Below, piece after piece: positions 1 to 6,206 of a stretch of DNA of 6,631 nucleotides. The first letter of the stretch is position 1, and each line of letters opens with the position of its first letter. The notes under the pieces were generated by a model. It was not told where the DNA came from and searched no databases. It saw nothing but the letters and a program-made list of their open reading frames with translations. Origin of the DNA: Deltaproteobacteria bacterium (GTDB taxonomy: Bacteria > Myxococcota > UBA796 > SXON01). Where the stretch lies: the NCBI GenBank assembly GCA_947483545.1, contig CANKNP010000290.1, forward strand, positions 1-6,631. The letters are read 5' to 3'. Both the position numbers and the translations under genes were made by a program.

Positions 1-263
1 ACCAGCCAAACCGCCCCAACGCCCGCCACGACCGACGGGACACGCACGATCTCCGCCGCTCCTCCTCCCAGGAGCGCGCAGATCGCGTAGTGCAGCGGCG
101 GATAGACGTCTGCCGCGGCCTCCTGGATCGCGCCGACCAGACCCCGCCGGGCCGCGTTCGCGACGTGCAGCTCGTCGGCCCACAACGTCTGGCCAGCGAG
201 CCCCCGAACCCGCAAGACCAGGGCCAACGCCGTCGGCACGATGACGCACCAGGGCAGCTTCAC
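1..263 (-). CDS. GT-C fold membrane glycosyltransferase (PMT/ArnT-like), N-terminal part, runs off the window
   Basis: I translated this frame by hand from GTG at 263-261. It stays open to base 1, so only about 87 N-terminal residues are present. A first membrane segment (about residues 6-19) leads into a periplasmic loop with LWADE (27-31). This is followed by DVYPPLHY (52-59) and VRVPSVVAGVGAVWLV (from 73), the start of the next helix. An acidic Asp-Glu pair after the first helix, then a [DH]xxPPLxY motif, then a [LV]R[LV]PS motif, is the usual N-terminus of PMT/ArnT-type enzymes. These use polyprenyl-phosphate-linked sugars as donors and act on the periplasmic side of the inner membrane. 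The GTG overlaps the TGA of the upstream propeller gene (GTGA), which suggests translational coupling. A second GTG lies one codon earlier (266-264), so the exact start is uncertain. No clear Shine-Dalgarno sequence is visible. Donor and acceptor cannot be told from this fragment. Confidence 0.85.
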   Translation of the reverse strand, partial: MKLPWCVIVPTALALVLRVRGLAGQTLWADELHVANAARRGLVGAIQEAAADVYPPLHYAICALLGGGAAEIVRVPSVVAGVGAVWL

Positions 264-994
264 CACAGCGGGATCGCCAACACATCGCCGGCCGCCGTCC
301 GGCCCGCGATCCCCGTGGCGAACGGCCCTGCGATCTCCACGATCCCAGGGGCTGGCACCCGTTCCAGCGCGTCGCCCTGGCGAACCACCAGCTCCGCACC
401 TTCCAAGGTCACGATGCGATCCCCCAGCACTTGGACACCGCCCACCTTCGCCGAAAACCACGCCGTGAACACCCCCGTGGACAGGTCCGCCTGACCGACC
501 TCGCCATCGGTCCAGGCCCCGACGTGACCGCATCCCCGCACGCGAAAGATCCCGCGGACCCGGCCCGAGAGCGGGATCACGGTCGCCTCCGTGCCCGCCC
601 AGGTCAACATCAGGTCACCGCCAGCTTGCAACCCCACGAGCCGGTCACAGGACCACGCGATCGCCGAGGCCGCGGCCGACAGTTCGCCCCGTTCGCCGGT
701 CACGACGTCCAGGACATGCAACGCCGCGGGCTCCGCCCAGTACACCCGGCCCTCGTCAATGGCGGTCACCGCGAGGGTGTCCGACGGCATGGCGGCGATG
801 ACGCCCCGAACGTCGCCCATGGGGTTGATCGCGAGAAGTTGGCCATCCCGCAGGACCAGGAGCTCATCGGCGATGGCGGCGATCCCGGTCGCCGAGGTCG
901 TCACCGGGATCGGGAGGGTGAGCGCCGCGCGGGCAGCCATCCCCAAGGCCAGGGGGACCAGCAGCGAGAGCCAGACGGGGTGGGGAGTAGCCAC
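260..994 (-). CDS. exported or membrane-anchored beta-propeller-like protein
   Basis: A 244-residue protein. Residues 7-27 form a hydrophobic N-terminal segment that could be an uncleaved anchor or a signal peptide. The rest is a run of short beta-rich units of the type 'LLVLRDGQLLAINP' (45-58), 'GRVYWAEPAALHVLDVVTG' (82-100), 'DRLVGLQAGGDLMLTWAG' (117-134) and 'DRIVTLEGAELVVRQGDAL' (192-210). These resemble WD/PQQ-type propeller blades, but there are too few for a full propeller and I do not recognise a named family. Cys116 and Cys155 could form a disulfide in the periplasm. The start is GTG at 994-992. An in-frame TAG lies 12 bases upstream, so no earlier start exists, and a later one would lose the hydrophobic segment. 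A GGAGA at 1011-1007 sits 12 bases upstream, further than usual. The gene overlaps the following glycosyltransferase by GTGA and probably shares its mRNA. A ligand-sensing or accessory role for the transferase is inference only. Confidence 0.8.
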   Translation of the reverse strand: MATPHPVWLSLLVPLALGMAARAALTLPIPVTTSATGIAAIADELLVLRDGQLLAINPMGDVRGVIAAMPSDTLAVTAIDEGRVYWAEPAALHVLDVVTGERGELSAAASAIAWSCDRLVGLQAGGDLMLTWAGTEATVIPLSGRVRGIFRVRGCGHVGAWTDGEVGQADLSTGVFTAWFSAKVGGVQVLGDRIVTLEGAELVVRQGDALERVPAPGIVEIAGPFATGIAGRTAAGDVLAIPLW

Positions 995-1095
995 GGTCGA
1001 TGGCTATCTCCGTTCGGCGGCCAAATGGATGGCTCCAAGCCGCCCATCTCCCCGCCCGCGATACCTTCCCCCCGTGCAAGTTTCCCCTTTGCCCC
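995..1095. promoter_or_regulatory. intergenic region between divergent genes (presumed promoters)
   Basis: These 101 bases separate the GTG of the minus-strand propeller gene from the chosen ATG of the plus-strand sulfatase-fold gene, so promoters for both transcription units should lie here. I see no convincing sigma70 -35/-10 pair in either direction. The minus strand has a TTGCAC (from 'cttgcacgg', reverse of about 1072-1080), but no TATAAT-like box at 16-18 bases. The segment is rich in C runs on the plus strand. Placement by context only. Confidence 0.4.
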
Positions 1096-2808
1096 ATGGG
1101 TAACCGCCGCGGCCATCCGCTCTGGCCGCTGCTGGGCGCGATCGGCGTGGGGAGCGTCGCCTGGGGCGGCTTCCTGATGGTCCGCAAGCCCCCTCCGATC
1201 GCGGGGACCGCGTCGCAGTCCCCTGCGCCTCCGGTGCGCCCGCCGTCGCCGTCATCGTCGATCCCCGGACCCGCAGGCATGGGCTCCGGGGTGTGGACGG
1301 GCGAGGCGCCAACCGAGGCCAAATCCGCGGCGGGCGATGCGCTGTGCCCCGACTGCGACGTCGTCATCCTCACGATGTGCTCGGTGCGGCGCGACCACAT
1401 CAGCGCGTATGGCCTGCCAGCGGGGGCGTTGGACGGCCAGCCGCTCACGCCCCAGCTCGACGCGCTGATGGCCGGCGGGTTTCGGATGGAGCAGGCCTGG
1501 TCCGCCTCGAACTTCACGCTCGCCGGCCTGACCGCCGTGCTCACCGGCCGATTCGGCTCGACGACCGGCGTGACCGGCTGGGACAAAGGGCTCGTCGAGG
1601 ATGTCCCGACGCTCCCCGAAGTGCTCGGGTACTACGGCTACCGCACCGGGGCCTTCACCATCGATGCGCCCAGCGGCTTTCGCCCGGACTACGGCCTCGA
1701 CCGGGGCTTTCAGCACATGGAGATCACCCCCGCGCCGCGCGACACCCCCGACGGCCGCTCCAGGGGCGGCGAGATCGGCCCAGGCGGTGCCGCTGCCAGG
1801 CCCGCCGCAGCCTGGATCCGCGCGCAAGCCAAGGACCAGCCGATCTTCGCGATGCTGCACACCCGCGCCGCCCACTTCCCCTTCGTGATCGAGGACGATC
1901 CCTCGGACGAGACAGGCGTGACCTCGCTGTTGTGGGGCGCGGGAGGAGCGCAGGCAGGTGGCCAGGCGATGCCAGGGACCGCCGGCGGGACGGCCCAGCG
2001 CGGCGTGGTCTCCGACGGCGGACCTGACCCCGTGCAGGTCGGGGTGCGGGCAGCGGGCGACGCGGGGATCGCGATGTGGAAGCGGCGGTATGCAGAGGGA
2101 CTCCGCAGGTTGGACGCCGATGTTGCGGTCATCGCGGCGGCGCTGAAGGCCCGCGGCCGCCTCGACAAGACCATCGTGCTCGTGCTCGCCGACCACGGTG
2201 AATCGCTGAACGACCACGGCGAACTGCTCCACGGCGACGCCTACTTCGACGGTGTGGTGCACATCCCGATGCTGGCGCGCGTGCCGGGGCTGACCGGCCG
2301 CCCGCTGAGCGCGCTGACGAGCCAGGTGGACATCCTACCGACGGTGCTGGAGCTGGTGGGGGCGGTCACCCCCGCCGGCATCGACGGGGCCTCGATGGTC
2401 CCCCTCTACACGGGCGAGCGGGACGCCATTCGATCGACCACGCTCGTGGAAGGCGGGGTCTCCTGGCGGGAAGACGGGGCGCCGCGAGGTGCTGTCATCT
2501 CGCTGCCCTGGACGCTCTTGACGCAGGATCAGGAGTGTGGGGCTGGGGGGCCGCCTCGGGGCCACGGCGGGCGCGCCGGAGGCGCAGAGGAGGGCGAGCC
2601 GGCGGTCTGCCTCTTCGACCTCACGAGCGACCCCGGACAGATGGTGAACGTCGCGCTCGCGCACCTGGACGTGGTGGCGGATCTGCAGTCCCGATGGGAG
2701 AAGTTCCGCGCCGCACACGCGGAGGAGGGCGCCACGCTGAAGCTCGACCCGGCGTTCGTGAAGGAGCTGCAGCGGACGGGGTACAACTTCCGACCGGGGG
2801 AGGAGTGA
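1096..2808 (+). CDS. membrane-anchored sulfatase-superfamily (alkaline phosphatase fold) hydrolase or phosphotransferase with atypical active site
   Basis: 570 residues. MGNRRG precedes a membrane anchor (about 8-27), then a Pro/Ser-rich linker (31-60), placing the catalytic domain in the periplasm. The sulfatase fold is clear: VVILTMCSVRRDHISAYG (89-106), TPQLDAL, NFTLAGLTAVLTGR (139-152), the HTRAAH block (His255, His260), ADHGES (Asp366, His367), HGD (His379) and SQVDILPTVLEL. The residue aligned with the sulfatase formylglycine Cys/Ser is Thr141, as in LtaS-type glycerolphosphate transferases. Cys95 stands where the first acidic metal ligand normally is. An O-sulfatase is therefore unlikely; a phosphotransferase or phosphatase role, or loss of activity, is more plausible. 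Two Gly/Ala-rich inserts occur at about 281-325 and 482-503. ATG 1096 is preferred over ATG 1000 because the extra 32 residues are not hydrophobic and would leave only 5 bases to the divergent gene. No good Shine-Dalgarno sequence precedes it. The stop overlaps the next start. Confidence 0.88.
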   Translation: MGNRRGHPLWPLLGAIGVGSVAWGGFLMVRKPPPIAGTASQSPAPPVRPPSPSSSIPGPAGMGSGVWTGEAPTEAKSAAGDALCPDCDVVILTMCSVRRDHISAYGLPAGALDGQPLTPQLDALMAGGFRMEQAWSASNFTLAGLTAVLTGRFGSTTGVTGWDKGLVEDVPTLPEVLGYYGYRTGAFTIDAPSGFRPDYGLDRGFQHMEITPAPRDTPDGRSRGGEIGPGGAAARPAAAWIRAQAKDQPIFAMLHTRAAHFPFVIEDDPSDETGVTSLLWGAGGAQAGGQAMPGTAGGTAQRGVVSDGGPDPVQVGVRAAGDAGIAMWKRRYAEGLRRLDADVAVIAAALKARGRLDKTIVLVLADHGESLNDHGELLHGDAYFDGVVHIPMLARVPGLTGRPLSALTSQVDILPTVLELVGAVTPAGIDGASMVPLYTGERDAIRSTTLVEGGVSWREDGAPRGAVISLPWTLLTQDQECGAGGPPRGHGGRAGGAEEGEPAVCLFDLTSDPGQMVNVALAHLDVVADLQSRWEKFRAAHAEEGATLKLDPAFVKELQRTGYNFRPGEE

Positions 2809-4913
2809 GCCGGAGAGGTGCGGCGGACCTGACCTGGCCGGTCGGCATGGCCCTGGGCGCGGGGATCGCAGCCGGCGCAGGTTGGTTCGCAGCGCCGTGG
2901 CTCTCCGCACACCTTGGACCGCCTGTGGCCATCGACCCCGCGGCGTGGATGATCCTGGTGCCAGGGCGAGACCAGTCCATGGCCGACGCGGCGGAGTCGT
3001 CGGGCACCGGGATCGTCGATGGCGCCTTGCTGCTCGGCATCCGCGCCTTCGGTCGACCCGACGTGCTGATCCCCCGGGCGGGGACAGTGGTGCGCGCCAT
3101 CGACATCTCCCTCGCACCAGACAGCGGGCCGTTGGTGGTCAACATCCACGATGCCTCGGGGGCGGTCGCGCACGCAGCTGAGCTCACACCCACGGGCTGG
3201 CGGGCGCGGCCGAGCGCCCCGATCACGCCGTACGCATCTGGATCCTCGGAGGCGGTCCGGCTGGAGCTGTCCGGAACATTGGTCGTGGACGGGGTCCCCA
3301 ACGGAGCGGGAGCACCCACGAAGGTCGAATTCGTCTCGCGGGAGCGCGCCGCGCGGATCACGGCGCTGCGGCTGACCGGGGCGGACGGCAGCATCGTGGC
3401 GGAGGGCACCTTCGGCTTGCCAGAGCCGAGCCGAACGGTGCGCGGGGGGGGAGCGATGCTGGGCGCGCTCGTCCTGGCGGCGCTCGCGATCGTGGTTCGG
3501 GGGCCAGGGTCGGCGGCGAAGGGGATCCTCAGCGCGTCCCTGACCCTGGTGCCGCCGGCCCTGGTCCTCGCGACGCCGTACACCACCTGGCGCGCCATCG
3601 GCGAGCGGCTCTACCTGCTCCACACGCCCGCAGCCGACCTGCGAACGGGCGTGTTCCTGGCTGCGTTGTTGCCGCTCGGGAGTGCTTCGATCCTCGCGAC
3701 CGGCGTGCTCCCGCTCGAGCGCGGCTCCGGCCCTCAGATCTCGCGCATCGGCATCGTGGCCGCGCTGATCCTCACGACGGCGCTGGGCTGCCAGCACCTC
3801 CGCGGCCCGGAGCTCCTCTGGGCGCTGCCCGGCCTCGCGTTCCTCGCGCTGCCCTGGCGATCCGCCGGCGCCCTCGGATACGCGTCGCGGGACGTGCTCT
3901 TGCGGGAGATCCCCACCTACCTCTTCGTGGCCGGCTTGGGATGGGGCACGGGGCTCCTGCCGGCGGTGCTTTGGCGGCTGTTGTGTCTCTGGGCCGACGC
4001 CCGCGTGCTCCTCGCGAGCGCCCCCCGGCTGGGCGCCGACGCGTTGTTCCTGACCGTCGCCTGCCTACCTTTCGGCGTCGAAGGGGCGCTGCGGTCCACC
4101 TACCTTCTCGATGGATGGGATCCGGAGAAGCTGGTGGGGACGAACGTCGGTGAGACGGGGCGGTCCGCCGTCATGGTCCCGTTCTGGGAGGGCACGTGCG
4201 GCGAGCAGGCCCGGGTGATCTACACGTTCGGCGGCTCCTCGGCGGGCGGCGCCTACCAGTTTCGGCACGACGCCGGAGCCTTCTTCCCTGCGCGGCTTCA
4301 CGCCCGGATGTGCGAACGGGGGCTCTCCGTCCACTCCCGCAATTTCGGCAACGGCGGGCGCGACAGCCAGGGCGAGGGTCAGCGGCGCGAAGGCGAGCAG
4401 GCGCTCTCGGGTATGGGCCCCGGAAATTCCAAGCAAGAGCGGCACGGCCAACAGCGCCTCCGGCCGGGCCAGGACCGCCCCTGCCATCGCAGCGCCCGCG
4501 GCCAGACCCCTCCCCTCCCCACCAAACCACCAGGACATCGCCAGCATCGTGCCACAGAGCCCCACCTCCATGCCGGAGACAGAGGAGAACGCCCATGTGG
4601 CGGACCCGGCCAGGAACCATGCCGCCGCCGCGCTCGCGAGAGGCCCGGCCGAGCGGTTCGCGATCTTCGCCGCGAACACCGTCGCCGGCAGGGTGCAGGC
4701 GAGCGTGAGTCCCTTGAGGCCGACCGCGACCGGCAAGCCCAGGCGAGACAATCCCACGGCGATCGCAGCCACCACGACCTGCGCCGGGCTCGTAAACCCA
4801 GACTCCAACTGGCCAGGGTTGTAGGCCGGGAGCCCGGTCTCCAGCAACGCTCGACCGTACACGAGGTGGATCCACGCATCATCCAGCGGAAGGCCGCGCC
4901 AGGCGGCGTCTGA
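2805..4913 (+). CDS. polytopic membrane protein with C-terminal SGNH/GDSL hydrolase domain, truncated at about 4367
   Basis: GTG at 2805 overlaps the stop of the sulfatase-fold gene (GTGA), with GGGGGAGGA immediately upstream. One helix (about 10-28) leads into a beta-rich periplasmic segment (about 33-210) that I do not recognise. About six or seven further helices follow (about 216-440). From residue 472, IYTFGGSSAGG is block I of an SGNH hydrolase, with probable nucleophile Ser478. NFGNGGRDS (513-521) is block II, containing the conserved Gly. Such enzymes usually hydrolyse or transfer acyl esters on lipids or glycans. The block III Asn and the catalytic Asp-x-x-His are absent. Beyond about 4367 the frame stays open to a stop at 4911-4913 but reads as Arg/Pro/Gln-rich nonsense antisense to a glycosyltransferase gene. 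The authentic part is about 521 residues and the last 180 or so are a fortuitous tail. The encoded hydrolase should be inactive, unless the junction is an assembly error. Confidence 0.75.
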   Translation: MSRRGAADLTWPVGMALGAGIAAGAGWFAAPWLSAHLGPPVAIDPAAWMILVPGRDQSMADAAESSGTGIVDGALLLGIRAFGRPDVLIPRAGTVVRAIDISLAPDSGPLVVNIHDASGAVAHAAELTPTGWRARPSAPITPYASGSSEAVRLELSGTLVVDGVPNGAGAPTKVEFVSRERAARITALRLTGADGSIVAEGTFGLPEPSRTVRGGGAMLGALVLAALAIVVRGPGSAAKGILSASLTLVPPALVLATPYTTWRAIGERLYLLHTPAADLRTGVFLAALLPLGSASILATGVLPLERGSGPQISRIGIVAALILTTALGCQHLRGPELLWALPGLAFLALPWRSAGALGYASRDVLLREIPTYLFVAGLGWGTGLLPAVLWRLLCLWADARVLLASAPRLGADALFLTVACLPFGVEGALRSTYLLDGWDPEKLVGTNVGETGRSAVMVPFWEGTCGEQARVIYTFGGSSAGGAYQFRHDAGAFFPARLHARMCERGLSVHSRNFGNGGRDSQGEGQRREGEQALSGMGPGNSKQERHGQQRLRPGQDRPCHRSARGQTPPLPTKPPGHRQHRATEPHLHAGDRGERPCGGPGQEPCRRRARERPGRAVRDLRREHRRRQGAGERESLEADRDRQAQARQSHGDRSHHDLRRARKPRLQLARVVGREPGLQQRSTVHEVDPRIIQRKAAPGGV

Positions 4914-4982
4914 GGCGCTCACAAACCAGCCTGCGACCAGGACCTGGAACAGCATCGCTGCTCGTGTTAGCCGGGAGCGCAT
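4065..4982 (-). CDS. GT-C fold membrane glycosyltransferase (DDAYI-type), 3'-truncated at about 4355
   Basis: From ATG 4982-4980 (AAGGGG at 4992-4987, four bases upstream) the protein begins with basic MRSRLTR and a first helix (8-24). Then come LPLDDAWIHLVYGRALLE (31-48) and YNPGQLESGFTSPAQ (54-68), with several helices after that. SGME (136-139) and LARPEALL (171-178) complete the set. This order, DDAxI, then NPG...E.GxTSP, then SG[LM]E, then RPE, is typical of polytopic membrane glycosyltransferases in the group that includes arabinofuranosyltransferase-like enzymes. They use lipid-phosphate sugars; Asp34/Asp35 are the likely catalytic acids. Only about 210 residues are authentic, where such proteins are usually 450-600. 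The remainder down to the TGA at 4067-4065 is antisense to the SGNH gene and carries no membrane character. It is probably non-functional as it stands. An alternative start is ATG 4955, which would lose the basic leader. Confidence 0.72.
   Translation of the reverse strand: MRSRLTRAAMLFQVLVAGWFVSASDAAWRGLPLDDAWIHLVYGRALLETGLPAYNPGQLESGFTSPAQVVVAAIAVGLSRLGLPVAVGLKGLTLACTLPATVFAAKIANRSAGPLASAAAAWFLAGSATWAFSSVSGMEVGLCGTMLAMSWWFGGEGRGLAAGAAMAGAVLARPEALLAVPLLLGISGAHTRERLLAFAPLTLALAVAPAVAEIAGVDGEPPFAHPGVKPRREEGSGVVPKLVGAARRGAAERVDHPGLLAARALPERDHDGGPPRLTDVRPHQLLRIPSIEKVGGPQRPFDAER
4345..4370. other. junction where two convergent genes are both cut
   Basis: Left of this point the plus strand reads as an SGNH hydrolase ending at NFGNGGRDS (4341-4367). 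Right of it, the minus strand reads as a GT-C glycosyltransferase whose last convincing stretch is LAFAPLTLALAVAPAV (codons ending near 4354). The two good readings meet or overlap by roughly 15 bases around GGGCGCGACAGC. No insertion sequence, repeat or tRNA is visible at the point. A deletion that removed the 3' halves of two convergent genes, an inversion endpoint, or a chimeric contig join would each leave this picture. Confidence 0.75.
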
Positions 4983-5832
4983 GACACCCCTTATCGTTGC
5001 CTTTTTGCTCACCACCGGCTGCATCCCCAAAAAGAAATACGACGCGCTGCAGGTCGAGTTGACCGCTGCGCAGGCCACGATGGCGAGCGAGGTCGCGGCG
5101 CGTGATGCGAAGGTGGGCACCTTGGAGAAGGCGCTCGCGGAGAAGACGACCATCGCGGAGGCGCTCGGCGCGAAGGTGACCGTGGTGGAGGCGGATCTCA
5201 AGGTCAAAGTGAGCAACGTGGACGCGCTGACCGCCGAGAAGGCAGCGTTGCTGACGGACAAGAGCAAGCTCAAGGCGACTGTGGAGGAGACGGCCATCGC
5301 GCTGAAGGAGCTGCAGGCGCGCAAGGCGCAAGCCGAAGCCCGCATCGCCCAGTACAAGGACCTGCTGCTGCGGTTCAAGGCGTTGAGCGACGCAGGGCGG
5401 CTCAAGGTGAAGACGTCCGACGGCCGCATCGTGGTCGAACTGGCGACAGACGTGCTGTTCGCCTCCGGGAAGGCCGACCTCTCGGAGGGCGGTCGCACGG
5501 CGATCGCGGAGGTCGGCGCGGTCCTGGCGGCGATCCCGGAGCACAAGTTCCAGGTGGAGGGTCACACGGACAATGACCCCATCAAAACCGCACAGTTCCC
5601 AAGCAACTGGGAGCTGGCGAGCGCGCGGGCGATCACCGTGGTGCGGGCCCTCGTGGAAGCCGGGGTGACCCCGGCCCGCGTGAGCGCGGCCAGCTACGGC
5701 GAATTCCGACCGGTCGCCGCGAACACCAACACCGAGGGCAAGTCCACCAACCGGCGAATCGAGATCACGCTGGTGGCCGACCTGTCCCAGCTCCCCGGCT
5801 TCGAAGAATTGCAGTCGCTCGGTAGCAAGTAG
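4981..5832 (+). CDS. OmpA-family lipoprotein with coiled coil and peptidoglycan-binding domain
   Basis: 283 residues. A short hydrophobic leader ends in TTGC, giving a probable lipidated Cys14; the box is slightly atypical because Thr is at -3. Residues 18-135 are Ala/Lys/Glu-rich heptad-like sequence and should form a long coiled-coil spacer. The OmpA/MotB C-terminal domain runs from about 148 to 266: ELATDVLFASGKADLS (153-168), VEGHTDNDPI (192-201), FPSNWELASARA (206-217), SAASYGEFRPVAAN (235-248) and NRRIEITL (257-264). Asp197 and Arg216 match the residues that hold diaminopimelate in OmpA-like domains, so peptidoglycan binding should be intact. The protein would tether the outer membrane to the cell wall. 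ATG 4981 is the only start that leaves a signal peptide; GGGAG (4973-4977) lies three bases upstream. The start codon overlaps that of the divergent minus-strand gene. The following gene is convergent, six bases away. Confidence 0.93.
   Translation: MTPLIVAFLLTTGCIPKKKYDALQVELTAAQATMASEVAARDAKVGTLEKALAEKTTIAEALGAKVTVVEADLKVKVSNVDALTAEKAALLTDKSKLKATVEETAIALKELQARKAQAEARIAQYKDLLLRFKALSDAGRLKVKTSDGRIVVELATDVLFASGKADLSEGGRTAIAEVGAVLAAIPEHKFQVEGHTDNDPIKTAQFPSNWELASARAITVVRALVEAGVTPARVSAASYGEFRPVAANTNTEGKSTNRRIEITLVADLSQLPGFEELQSLGSK
4987..4992 (-). promoter_or_regulatory. Shine-Dalgarno-like AAGGGG of the truncated glycosyltransferase gene
   Basis: On the minus strand AAGGGG is followed by TGTC and then ATG (4982-4980). 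The match to AGGAGG is partial but the spacing is acceptable. It favours this start over the downstream ATG at 4955. The site lies inside the coding sequence of the divergent OmpA gene. Confidence 0.4.
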
Positions 5833-5838
5833 CGGGAG

Positions 5839-6198
5839 TCACCGCGCCTGCCAGAGAAAGCGCCCGCCCAACGCCGCGAGAAGCCAGAACCCGCCCATGG
5901 GCAGGAGCACCGCGCCGACCAGCCCGGACACCAGGAAGGTCCAGCCCAACACCCGGGGCGGAGGCCCCTCCAGCCGATCGACCAAGGAAGCGATGGGGAA
6001 GAGCTGAACCCCCACGAGCGTCGAGAACAGCGCGGCGACGGCAGGGGCGGCCTCCAGCGGTGGAATACCGAGGGAGATCCCGCCGAACACCCCGCGATCC
6101 AGGATTCCCGGAATCGACGCGAGCGCCCCTGGCAAGGTCGCTGCGAGGTGGAGGACGCCGAGCGCTGCGGTGAGCCGGGCGGAGACCGAGCGGTACAT
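5839..6198 (-). CDS. small multi-pass membrane protein, function unknown
   Basis: 119 residues from ATG 6198-6196, chosen because AGGTG (6206-6202) lies just upstream and because the in-frame extension to 6303 is a Pro/Arg-rich non-membrane stretch. Hydrophobic segments lie at about 9-29 (LTAALGVLHLAATLPGALAS), 47-70 (LEAAPAVAALFSTLVGVQLF), and 84-112, which is long enough for two helices around GWTFLVSGLVGAVLLPMGGFWLLAAL. Predicted topology is therefore three or four helices in the inner membrane, with a basic C-terminus (GRFLWQAR). The GWxxL...LMP.SGFWL-like end reminds me of small DUF6463-type membrane proteins, but that is from memory and untested. No catalytic motif is visible. It is convergent with the OmpA lipoprotein, with no room for a dedicated terminator. 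Confidence 0.72.
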   Translation of the reverse strand: MYRSVSARLTAALGVLHLAATLPGALASIPGILDRGVFGGISLGIPPLEAAPAVAALFSTLVGVQLFPIASLVDRLEGPPPRVLGWTFLVSGLVGAVLLPMGGFWLLAALGGRFLWQAR

Positions 6199-6201
6199 GA
6201 A

Positions 6202-6206
6202 CACCT
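6202..6206 (-). promoter_or_regulatory. Shine-Dalgarno AGGTG of the small membrane protein gene
   Basis: The minus strand reads CCAGGTG, TTC, then ATG. It decides the start at 6198 over the longer in-frame extension to 6303. Confidence 0.45.

Noticed and set aside
1000..1095. Start of the sulfatase-fold protein at ATG 1000
   Set aside because: It would add 32 unpatterned residues ahead of the membrane anchor and leave five bases to the divergent gene. ATG 1096 directly precedes a basic N-terminus and helix.
90..1177. Several plus-strand open frames opposite the propeller-like gene
   Set aside because: Their translations are Pro/Arg-rich and are mirror frames of the minus-strand genes, as expected in very GC-rich DNA.
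4300..4420. Mobile element at the gene junction
   Set aside because: No terminal inverted repeats, target duplication or transposase sequence can be seen on either side of the point.
4368..4913. The last 180 or so residues of the plus-strand SGNH frame as a genuine C-terminal domain
   Set aside because: The stretch is Arg/Gln/Pro-rich without secondary-structure pattern, and its complement encodes a coherent membrane protein with DDAWIH, SGME and RPE motifs.
4983..5546. Open minus-strand frame extending the truncated glycosyltransferase across the whole OmpA gene
   Set aside because: It is antisense to a clear OmpA-domain lipoprotein and reads as Ser/Ala/Thr-rich low-complexity sequence. 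The glycosyltransferase has a better start at 4982 with an upstream AAGGGG.
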